Shown here: positions 10,370-17,500 of the stretch, piece after piece
Layout of the letters: each line of letters begins with the position of its first letter
Numbering within the stretch: position 1 is the first letter of the stretch
Source of the DNA: Botryococcus braunii
Lineage: Eukaryota; Chlorophyta; Trebouxiophyceae
Direction of reading: 5' to 3'
DNA: 17,500 bases
Assembly (NCBI GenBank): GCA_002005505.1
Contig: KV908360.1
Span: 1 to 17,500 of the forward strand
Translations under genes and position numbers: made by a program
The notes under the pieces: generated by a model
The model's database searches: none
What the model saw: the letters and a program-made list of their open reading frames with translations, nothing else
Told to the model about the DNA's origin: nothing

Positions 10370-10388
10370 GCGCGCACGCACGCACGCA
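10209..10388. repeat. (CA)n / (CG)10 / (CACG)n compound microsatellite
   Basis: CA units run from 10209 to 10354 with a few interruptions (acaacca near 10265, acaaacacaaac near 10285-10296). Ten CG units follow (10355-10374), then CACG units to about 10388. The whole stretch is nearly alternating pyrimidine-purine, the sequence class that favours Z-DNA. Confidence 0.95.
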
Positions 10389-11418
10389 AGCAGAGAGGGG
10401 GAGGGAAGCAGGGAGGATGTATGCCCTTCTGTATAAGGAGGTGCAGTGACAAAAGACTGAGGAGGGCCACGAGGGAGGAAAGGGCGAAGATATTAGGTGG
10501 GAGTGGGGAGGGGGGAAATAAACAAGCACATAAACATCCCACTTGAAACCGAAAGTACACTAGTGATCCAAGAAACCTCAGGGGGTTTCAGCAGGTTTGT
10601 GTGGGCGGGTGAAAAGGCTTTAAAGCCCAAATTTGGGGTGGTCCTGAATGATGATTGTTTTGATCCTTAACGCATACTTGTGGTTCATTCCTGCAAATGC
10701 CTAATGACCACGAGCTTCTAAAAGCTGATCTTGACAGGTAGGCACTAGCTAGAGTCACCGTGAGCTCTCGTTTTTGTGAAGGACCAATGCATAGACCAAA
10801 GGTTGACAAAACTAGACATCAACATGCGAATCAGGGCAGCTTTAAAGAGTTACCTTTGTCCCACGTGTGCTGCTGTAATTGAACCTTAACATGCAACCTG
10901 TCCTTAAGTGAATAATATGGTGCAGTACTCCCAGAGTGAGACTGGATCCGTCGTATTGAAAATTAAAAATAACAGTCTTCCATTATAGGGTCAGTACATC
11001 GCCGAACATCAATATCCCTGCACATATCACGAGTGCTTGCTCATCAAAGGCTCCAACACGGACGCTATTGACAACTGCATGAGTTTAAAACCCGGTGGAC
11101 ATTTTCATTTGCCAAGAAAAGGGAATATTGGCAACGATATCAAATGAACAGAAATACCTAGGATCATTCAATGACCGTATGAAAAATGCCATACAAAGAT
11201 ATTGTAACACCAACAAAAGGAACAAAGGGTTCATTGCAAATTCAAAAGAGATCTGCCGGTCCTAACAGTTGTGAAAGGGGTAATTTTCATTCGGTAGAAA
11301 GGCTTGTCTGGTAGGACTAGTCAGCAGTGGACTCCCAAGGAGGTGCAGCATAATGCAAAACAATATTCAGTTGTTTCTATTAAGCTAAACCTTCAAACCT
11401 CAGTGCACGAACGGGGCA
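10389..11418. other. No gene seen; presumed region downstream of BTB copy B
   Basis: About 1 kb on the 3' side of copy B. No convincing exon or clear polyadenylation signal could be fixed by eye, and open frames are short. Confidence 0.45.
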
Positions 11419-11942
11419 TTACCAATTGTGAATACCATAAAACATAGTTGCCTGAAAAGACTCGGAGTCAGCCTTTCCCGCAAGGAAGGCGCCTGGGAGG
11501 TTGCAGGAGAAAGTGAAAGTGCTTCTCGAGCTGGGGATAAGCTGGTGGTCACGCCTCAGCTGAGAGAGGTTCACTGCTGCAATGCCAACTTCACTCAACT
11601 GGGAAGCTGTAAGGCAAGGGATTCTATTACTCAACAAGTCTCTGAGAAGCTCCTCGTCTGCTACATTGAGCCGCAAGCACTTCCAAAGCTGATCCGGAAT
11701 ATTGACCGCACTCTCTCCACAAGATTTTCCCACGTCAGGGCTTGTTTGCAGGCACCAGGCCTCTATTACCTGGCGCCCAACGTCATTCATGACAAACCCG
11801 ATGCATTCCACCCATGCATACCATTGCACCACACGGCTTCTTTTCGGCTATTTCGTGCCATGTTCAAATGACCGTACTGGTCCAATCTTGATTGAATTCG
11901 AATTTCTGCGAGGACTAGTTGCCATCTTCCCAGCATATAAGT
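11419..11942 (-). CDS. Exon 4 of BTB copy B with terminal stop
   Basis: The acceptor is ttccttag (AG at 11944-11943). The frame shared with copy A reads KIGPVRSFEHG, then meets TAG at 11850-11848. It is open again through VVQWYAWVECIGFVMND, RQVIEAWCLQTSPDV, IPDQLWKCLRLNVADEELLRDLL and ITASQL-like helices to TAA at 11421-11419. The stop lies in a stretch where copy B has about seven extra codons compared with copy A, so a small insertion or a cryptic intron may explain it. The KCLRLNVADEELLRDLL helix resembles the R-F-P-x-M-x-x-E-E-L element of BACK domains, but that is only a weak resemblance. About 27 residues before the final Trp are serine-rich and unplaced. Confidence 0.5.
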
Positions 11943-12145
11943 CTAAGGAACTTGCAGGACTGTGAGTTGTGCATTGCATGCATTAATGTAAACTCCTCCT
12001 CATGTAAAATGCGATGAGAACAGTCATTATCATCATGAGTAAGGGTGCCCACACATTGTAAGAGCAATGGGAGAGCAACGTAATGACGATGCATGATCAC
12101 ATGGACACAAAATGTCAACATGTGTGGTTGCCATAGACACAAAAC

Positions 12146-12214
<69 letters not shown>

Positions 12215-14266
12215 CATCATCATCATCATCATTTTGATGCCCCCGATATGCAGATGTTAATAACCCTTAGCACGGACGATTGCAGTCCACACCAGCCATA
12301 ATCAACATTTCACTGCAACGGTACCTTTTCAGCACAGTAAACAAGTAATGAAGGGCCCTAGTTGCATCTTCATTCATCCCAGCAACCCCGCCCTACAGAA
12401 GGCAGGGCAATCTTCACAGCACACCGTTGTAGCTGCAATAAACTTACTTCAAGCACTTGACGCTCTGATTCCAGGCAGATATCATCCCGGCTCAATATGT
12501 CTGCCAGCACGTCAAGAGGCAGCTGTAGAAGACTTTCCACATCCGTCATTAGTGACTCACTGGTAGCAGCATACTTCCGGAACGGCTCTGCATCATCGGC
12601 TCCATACACACCCAATCGGTGCTTTCTGATCCCGAACAAAACAAATTCAATTTAAGCACATTTAGCGACTCGATGACTCTAGTTCCGCTCTCCCAGATCC
12701 TCAATGGGTCGTTAGCCAACATTCCTGAGGTTTAATAAATTCTCGCTTCTTTGGTCGCTGTGGGGCGATTGTCGCTGCATCTACGCAACAACCCTTCCCG
12801 GAGAGAACACTGTAAGAGGCAAAATTGTGGTTTCAAAGGTATGCTGCACATGGAAAAGCTCAGACTTGATTTGCAGATCCTAGGCGTTTTGCACGATCCA
12901 ACCACAATCAGTGTTGACAATCCCGATCAATATTGACTATCCCAGTCAATGCTGGAGTATACTATTGTTAATCGGCCGGGTAACTCACAGTGTGAGGATC
13001 TTGACAACACTAGATGGGTCAAGCATGCCAGAAATTACTTTCTGGCGGAGTTTGCTGGCTGCATGGAATTGGAACTTCTCAGCCAGCTCATACACGCCAA
13101 GAAGGTTGGAACTAGTAAGTGATGCCTGCAACCAAACCCCCATGAAAGTTATAAACTTTGGTCTGTGGATGCACATTAGATGCACATTAGATATTCCGCT
13201 TCAGACATGGTTACGGCAGGACATGAGATCAAGAGTTGAAGAGCTGCTCTTGAGCCTTCCGAATCCAAGGCCAGAAACTGTTAAAAATGGGGAGTGCATG
13301 TTTTTGCATACACCCACAATTCCCTACATACTTAAAACCACCCATTGCGTGAGATCCCATATTGATGAACTATAAGTACAGAGATCCACGTTCTAAGCAA
13401 CAGTTGAACTGCGCAGAACGGGTAGTATGCACTGTTTTGCAAGTACATTGATGTGCAGAAACTCATGATCAACAATCCACAAACCAGGGTATGCGACAAT
13501 GTATAGAGGGCATTTTAGTGAATTAATAAAATTGAAGGGTGTGGGCTCTAGATAACATCACATGAAGCATTTGCAGCACAGCAACTCATGGTATCCGGGG
13601 GGAGTGGGGGAGGGGGGGGAGTGGGATTTGGAGGGAAAGGGAAGATGAAGGTGGGAGGGAGGGATGGAGAGTTGGAGGGTGACAGGGAGGGTAAGGCAGG
13701 GAGGGAAGAAGAGCGGGGGACATTAACAACTATATGGAGCCTAAATATAATTGATGGCCTACACATATTGCCTACACATAATGTAGGAGAAAATTTCAAG
13801 AATGTTCACAATCTAGGGTTAAGCAAAGCAGGTCAAGAGCGAGACCGGGCAGAATGTGGAAACACACCATATCTTTTGAGTAGTGGAGAGACACTAGAAC
13901 TTCAAAGTCATCTCCGTCTGTTTCATGGAGCACCAAAGTATGACTTTTTGCTTCTCTATAGCTGTCATTAGAGAACGTGCAACCAAAATACTCCGAAAAC
14001 GTGAATAAGTCTTTCTTGGAGCACAAGATCTCCTGACCACCGTCTGTTTGAACCACCACGTCCCAAAGGTGTTTATACTTCTCTCTCTCAACCCAAAGAC
14101 GGTGTTGCGAATCTAAGATTGAGGATGAGAAGATATCATCCCGAGTGATGTCCAAATTGTTCTGAGAACTACAGCATTCCGAAGGATCATTCACTGCAAC
14201 TCTTGCCCTTTTAATTTGGGGTGAGCCCATTGGAACCAAAGATCCTTGACTCAGATTCTGAGTCAC
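11419..14266 (-). CDS. BTB/POZ-type gene, copy B (gene level, four exons; possibly decaying)
   Basis: Four exons on the minus strand: 13868-14266, 12989-13125, 12448-12625 and 11419-11942. Phases fit across the first three junctions: exon 1 ends in phase 0, exon 2 starts in phase 0 and ends with CT, and exon 3 supplies the A that completes Leu. The predicted protein has a variable N-terminus, a BTB domain across exons 1-2, a linker and LPLDVLADILSRDD helix in exon 3, and a helical region in exon 4. Two warnings apply. The exon 1 donor seen in copy A is not conserved here, and the exon 4 frame shared with copy A contains a TAG at 11850-11848. It may be a recent pseudogene, or exon 4 may be spliced differently from my reading. 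Confidence 0.6.
12146..12232. repeat. (GAT)23 followed head-to-head by (CAT)6
   Basis: Twenty-three GAT units (12146-12214) switch exactly to six CAT units (12215-12232), forming a perfect inverted repeat with 18-bp arms and no loop (12197-12214 against 12215-12232). It lies in intron 3 of copy B and borders the block found inverted in copy A. Confidence 0.95.
12236..12308. other. Reference-orientation counterpart of the block inverted in copy A
   Basis: It contains cgatatgcagatgttaataa, accctta and tccacaccagc, the reverse complement of the landmarks at 511-592. It sits between the GAT/CAT repeat and exon 3. Which copy keeps the ancestral orientation cannot be told from two copies. Confidence 0.7.
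12448..12625 (-). CDS. Exon 3 of BTB copy B (BACK-like start)
   Basis: A 178-bp exon between acceptor cgggatcag (AG at 12627-12626) and a consensus donor GAA|GTAAGT (GT at 12447-12446). The phase on entry, one base completing Leu, matches the end of exon 2, and the exon ends in phase 0. It encodes KHRLGVYGADDAEPFRKYAA, then LMTDVESLLQLPLDVLADILSRDD and ESERQVLE. The L-P-L-D-x-L-x-x-I-L-S-R-D-D and S-E-x-x-V pieces are the typical opening of a BACK domain, the helical partner of BTB in plant and animal CUL3 adaptors. Copy A has no equivalent exon, and nothing similar was seen elsewhere in the window. Confidence 0.72.
12989..13125 (-). CDS. Exon 2 of BTB copy B
   Basis: A 137-bp exon identical in length to that of copy A, from acceptor tttggttgcag (AG at 13127-13126) to donor CT|GTGAGT (GT at 12988-12987). 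It encodes SSNLLGVYELAEKFQFHAASKL and ends in VVKILTL. The A-E-K-F is a near match to the A-D-K-F/Y helix that closes BTB domains. A 13-base tandem duplication (ttagatgcacattagatgc region, 13168-13192) lies just upstream in intron 1. Confidence 0.72.
13588..13715. repeat. G-rich purine tract in intron 1 of copy B
   Basis: The plus strand has many runs of three or more G bases (gggggga, gtgggggaggggggggag). The matching position in copy A (about 1555) has none of this, so it is an insertion or expansion specific to copy B. Its many G runs give quadruplex potential. Confidence 0.85.
13868..14266 (-). CDS. Exon 1 of BTB copy B
   Basis: Open from ATG at 14266. The N-terminal 40 residues differ from copy A but keep a basic IKRARVA cluster. 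From NNLDIT on it aligns throughout: LWDVVVQTD, EILCSKKDL, FSEYF, LVLHE, DDFEVLVSLHY. At copy A's donor position the bases here read AAAGATATGG, so no GT is present. The next usable donor, ATG|GTGTGT (GT at 13867-13866), lies two codons downstream and keeps phase 0, giving an exon of 399 bp, the same length as in copy A. Without that donor the frame continues to about 13796 as an unrelated tail. Confidence 0.65.
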
Positions 14267-14881
14267 ATACAGTGCGATAGATCAATCAAAGCAAGTACTG
14301 GTGGTTCCTGGCGTCGTTAATCTAGCATGTACTGGTGGTTTCTGGTGGCTGGTTCCTTCGCACAGCAGCGGAATCTGATCGAATTGTACGAGTTTTATTT
14401 TGGTGGAAGGAAGGAAAGAAGTGAGTAATTCTTCATGGAACATTCACGGGAGAACCTCCACTGCAAGTTTTAAGGTACCTCGACGCACGTACAGATTGCG
14501 ACTGTACTGAAAAATCAGACCGCACCCACACTGTTTTCCATACCGCAGGGCCAGGTCGATGTTCAAATCCCTCCGTTATAGATCGGTATTTGGTTGGACC
14601 TCAGAAGTCGTGCCTCACTAGCGATCTGAATTGGCTTGTATGCGCCATTCATTGCGCAGTAGGATAAATCGTATTTTTGACTATCAAGAATTCAGATCAT
14701 CCACCCGTGTTGCTTGTGCCAAATTACAGACGTGGTGGTTAGAATGTTCTGTCGAGTATTTTGGCATGCCTATATGCTGCATCTAAATCAATTACGATTG
14801 CGACTTCTCTATTGGTCTTGAAAGGGGCACGCGTCAAAGCGCATCCTTGACGTGTAGATCGGAACTAGGTTCAGAGACCGT
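14267..14881. promoter_or_regulatory. Divergent intergenic region between BTB copy B and CDIN1-like gene
   Basis: About 615 bp separate two start codons pointing away from each other, so both promoters should lie here. The half near copy B aligns with DNA upstream of copy A (about 1972-2085). It contains a doubled motif (aagtactggtggttcctgg at about 14291 and tgtactggtggtttctgg at about 14328) that is single in copy A. No TATA box or other element can be assigned safely. Confidence 0.45.
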
Positions 14882-15005
14882 ATGCTCCGTAGGGAGCAGT
14901 TTGATGAGCTTCTCCGTGTATTGGCTTCCAATAAACATGTCTGTGTGCAAGCTCACGCTGTTGCCAAAAACTTTGGGTACGCACTTGAGGCGATAAAGGT
15001 CTATA
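14882..15005 (+). CDS. CDIN1: CDIN1-like gene, exon 1
   Basis: It opens with ATG at 14882, the first Met after an in-frame TAG upstream, and encodes LRREQFDELLRVLASNK, a middle piece, then VAKNFGYALEAIKVY. This fits the N-terminal pattern I remember for CDIN1 (CDAN1-interacting nuclease 1, C15orf41): Met, short hydrophobic, Q-Y/F-D-E and a helix-turn-helix-like stretch. In animals the protein binds codanin-1 and is a predicted PD-(D/E)XK nuclease; the function in this organism is inferred only. I place the donor at TA|GTTAAT (GT at 15006-15007), because it alone lets exon 2 continue the frame. An alternative donor, AAG|GTCTAT at 14999, would shift it. Identification rests on remembered family pattern and exon order. 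Confidence 0.58.
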
Positions 15006-15321
15006 GTTAATTGAAACAGGCGCTCTCATCCTCGCCATCGTCTCCTTTTGTTGTTGGGCTGGTGGATATGCTCTTTTCTTACACCTGAATAGCAGTAGGC
15101 GTGTGCGAGCAATAAGTAGTAGCGCTTCCTCTGATACTTTGTGTACAAGGTTTCCATCCTTTGCCCTGTGTACAAGGTTTTCTTAGGTGCATCAGTGATA
15201 TTGTCAGGAGCTCATGTTGGGCCAATCATTCAGTGTATGACCTAATATTAAGCACAAAAAATGTACTGCGGACTCAACAGATAACTTGAAAAGTCCATGC
15301 ACAGGGTTCCCGTTGACACAG

Positions 15322-15409
15322 TCCTTTCAATAAGGGCCTTTGAGTTACAGCGCCATGTTGGCAAAGTTCATAGCAAGATCTCAGCTTCCTTGCCAGACAT
15401 CTCTAATCG
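15322..15409 (+). CDS. CDIN1: CDIN1-like gene, exon 2
   Basis: An 88-bp exon from acceptor gttgacacag to donor CG|GTACAG. One base from exon 1 plus TC gives Ile, and the exon ends two bases into a codon that exon 3 completes as Arg. It encodes LSIRAFELQRHVGKVHSK and then SASLPDISN. The Q-R-H-V/I ... H-S/A-K spacing followed by a short Ser-rich linker is the arrangement I recall in CDIN1 proteins after the N-terminal helices. The acceptor position is less certain than the donor, because several AGs are close together (15321, 15333 and 15344). Confidence 0.55.
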
Positions 15410-15821
15410 GTACAGACGCCCTGACGTGAGGAAGAATCAGCTAGAGGGTACAAGAGAATAGAACATCTTGGGCCCCTCTCACTCCTGTAATACACGTCAA
15501 GACATCTTCCACGGGATAACCACCTTGCCTTCAAGGACAATAATGTTGACTGTGCGATAGCGCGCTTCTTTATAAGAGTAAGCAAACAATGCTGCGGTGG
15601 CCCAAAGAACGCGGCATGAAGGAAGAGCCCCAGGCCATGAGAGAACGATGTTTTATATTGTGCTAGAATTCGTACAGGATAACCTGGCTGAACCACAAGA
15701 CATTTGCATATCCCATTGCTGCTGTAGGTTTGTTTCAACTTATGGAGTCCGCCATGACTGACACAGGAATTTCTGCTCAGCATACTCAGACCTGACACCT
15801 GGAAGTGGAATTTGCTTGCAG

Positions 15822-15903
15822 ATACATTGATGGTGAGCCGCTGGAAACTCTTGCTGCTGGATTTGATTGCCCGCCATGCTATCTTCTTCGGAGGCTCATT
15901 GAA
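15822..15903 (+). CDS. CDIN1: CDIN1-like gene, exon 3
   Basis: An 82-bp exon from a good acceptor (tttgcttgcag) to donor GAA|GTTCAG, leaving in phase 0. Joined to exon 2 it reads SNRYIDGEPLETLAAGFDC and then PPCYLLRRLIE. This matches the CDIN1 element in which a Leu-rich helix is followed by a P-x-L-x-A-R-L-I-L-E-type helix. About 97 residues are covered by exons 1-3, roughly a third of the usual length of about 280. The predicted nuclease core, with its P-D and E-x-K residues, should lie in later exons that I could not find before the window ends. Confidence 0.6.
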
Positions 15904-17267
15904 GTTCAGACTGCAAAGAATCATCTCCCTGGGGTGTCCAACCGGTGGCTGGTGGGTCTTCTGCACCCGATTTGTTCCTCTCTCACACGGCTGTTTCCAT
16001 GTGCATACCGCTGATATGGCTTTACAAACTTCCATCTTGTGGGAAATAGGAAGGATTTTAGGGTACGACTCTGTCTATTAGAAAAGGTACAGGACAGGAG
16101 GGTGGGGTGTTGAACATGAGAGCTTCCATTTGGGATCTCAGAGCACAGTCCAAGTTTCCGGTTTAAGGTACCAGGTTGGCGGTAGCAGACTTGGAGGTCT
16201 GGGACTAAGCTTCATAGCGTAAGATCCCCTTCGCTGATAAATGGGATTTTTATCAACTGGACGTACCACCGTCCAGATTCCACGTTGAGATGTTGTGGAG
16301 AGGGGCTTAACACTTCATAAAATCTTAATGTTGGGGCGGGCATTGGTTGGCGGCGATGCAGTGCATAACCGTTGTCAAAAGCTTTTCAGACATAGGGAGG
16401 TTAGGTATTGGGCTTGTTTTCCACAACCCTTGTGGGATAGGACACAAGAATGGCTCAACATGCCAGGAATCCTGATATATCCTAGGGGAGCATTGAGGTA
16501 GGGCTTAGCATTCGATAGGTCGAGTGGTGCAGGAGGGGAATGCTTGGGATAGAGCGTTACTCTCGGCAGTTTATTTGGCACTCACCAGATAGTGTCCACG
16601 TCAGGGGAACAAAATGAGGAAACCCATTTATGTGGGCAGATTTTGGAGAGAGCTCCGTCCCAAAAGTTCTTCCTGAAGCATATGCAACAGGTCTGGCTGC
16701 AATCCAAGAAGTCAACTCCTGTAGGGTCTGCACATTTTGCTAACTGCATCTTTTGTGCCCAGCATTGTAAACCTTCTGCCGGTTATGTACACTTGGAACC
16801 TTTGTGTGTTTTGAAGATCGTATGTCACTGTGACTAATTAGTGACAAGTTATGAGCTGATGGAGGTCCTCTACATCTGAGGAACCTCCTCAATCGTGGGG
16901 ATCTTACATTTCTACCTCCGACACAAGTTTGCTCTGTATTGCACATTATGTACAGCAGTTTGTCCCATGTTGGACTTGTTTGGATTGCTTGTTTGAATTT
17001 ATCATCGAGCTCCAGCCCAACGTCTCCCTTGTCCTGTCCAGGCAATATTTTTGAAAGGGAGGCGGCAAAGTCTGGGGACTTGTCAGTGTGGGTAGGGCCA
17101 CGTCCTCACAAGATCAGCGATGAAGTGCATCAGCAGATATTTAAAAATGACACGGCCAGCAACTCTGAATGGTGGAGTGGGAACTCCATCGAGGTCGGAG
17201 ATGTGGGACTTTTGGGCACAAAGTTCTTCCATTCGAGTCGGGATAGTCGTGATCGCAGCAACTTCTG
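15904..17267. other. Presumed intron or degraded repeat; no exon supported
   Basis: About 1.4 kb after CDIN1-like exon 3. A long minus-strand frame (15403-16035) overlaps exons 2-3 and has no family character. The plus-strand stretch 16150-16500 has a faint retroelement flavour but too many stops to assign. Confidence 0.4.
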
Positions 17268-17383
17268 GCTGAAATGTGACCCAGTTGGAGTTGCCAGCAG
17301 GGGTTTGCTGGGGGATTGAGGAAATTTGGGGCTGAAATGTTACCTAGTTGGAGGTGCCAGTAGGAGTTTGCTGGGGAAATGAG
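17268..17383. repeat. Tandem repeat, two units with 63-bp period
   Basis: Both units begin gctgaaatgt and contain ttggag/ttggagg, tgccag and gtttgctggggg/gtttgctgggga. They start at 17268 and 17331 and differ at about one base in six. Confidence 0.85.
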
Positions 17384-17500
17384 CAAGTCTGCCAGCACGT
17401 ACGGATGGCCAAATCCTTGTAAAATTGGGATTTTGATGTCCTCAAGAGAACTCAATGGACCTCGCTGGAAGCCGTTGTCAATGTCGCTAGCGTCTGGGAA

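Noticed and set aside
9648..10560. Open frames of up to 293 codons on both strands
   Set aside because: They consist of Cys-Val, Thr-His, Pro-Ser or Gly-Arg repeats translated from the microsatellite and purine tract; no domain and equal length in several frames.
11428..11871. 147-codon plus-strand frame
   Set aside because: It is antisense to BTB exon 4, whose frame is conserved in copy A.
14540..14590. tRNA-like B-box (gatgttcaaatccctcc)
   Set aside because: No matching A-box, acceptor stem or cloverleaf can be drawn around it.
15403..16035. 210-codon minus-strand frame
   Set aside because: It lies antisense to the CDIN1-like exons, shows no family pattern and has no supporting splice or start context. 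It is long but unsupported.
16150..16500. Plus-strand LINE C-terminus
   Set aside because: A few residues suggest one, but frequent stops and no RT or knuckle motif leave it unsupported.
17090..17200. Possible later CDIN1-like exon (plus strand, HKISDEVHQQIFKND)
   Set aside because: It has a faint resemblance to an I-P-D ... V-x-Q-x-I element of the family, but spacing and splice phases do not fit and the following residues do not match.

Overview
This window reads as intron-containing nuclear DNA of a eukaryote. Coding segments are short, bounded by GT/AG splice signals with matching phases, and separated by long non-coding stretches full of microsatellites and decayed non-LTR retrotransposons. 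The retroelement C-termini look like types I associate with green plants and mosses, so a large, repeat-rich streptophyte genome (a charophyte such as Chara, or a moss) is my best guess. That assignment is an inference with low confidence. No bacterial operons, rRNA or CRISPR were seen, and no tRNA was recognised by eye.

Layout. (1) 1-1971, minus strand: copy A of a BTB/POZ-type gene, running off the left edge and apparently lacking its third exon. (2) About 2140-3540, minus: a broken non-LTR element whose C-terminal domain resembles a restriction-like endonuclease, with the endonuclease stretch duplicated in tandem. (3) About 3700-5250, minus: a second, 5'-truncated non-LTR element with a YADD reverse-transcriptase motif and a CCHC knuckle, broken into several frames. 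(4) 5251-11418: gene-poor DNA with a perfect 22-bp palindrome, (AC)n, a short tandem repeat, a ~650-bp direct duplication, and a long purine tract fused to (CA)n/(CG)n. (5) 11419-14266, minus: copy B of the BTB gene with all four exons recognisable, but with an in-frame stop in exon 4 and a displaced exon 1 donor. (6) 14882-15903, plus: three phase-compatible exons that I read as the N-terminal third of a CDIN1 (C15orf41-like) gene, divergent from copy B. (7) 15904-17500: no convincing exon, one ~63-bp tandem repeat.

The two BTB copies are collinear over about 2 kb, including introns and upstream DNA. That lets each serve as a reference for the other. It exposes a local inversion of about 75 bp beside GAT/CAT repeats, the loss of exon 3 in copy A, and complementary damage in copy B. 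No multi-gene pathway or new defence-like system is visible. The most unusual content is the rearrangement history of the BTB pair and the palindrome-associated duplication inside the endonuclease-type retroelement.
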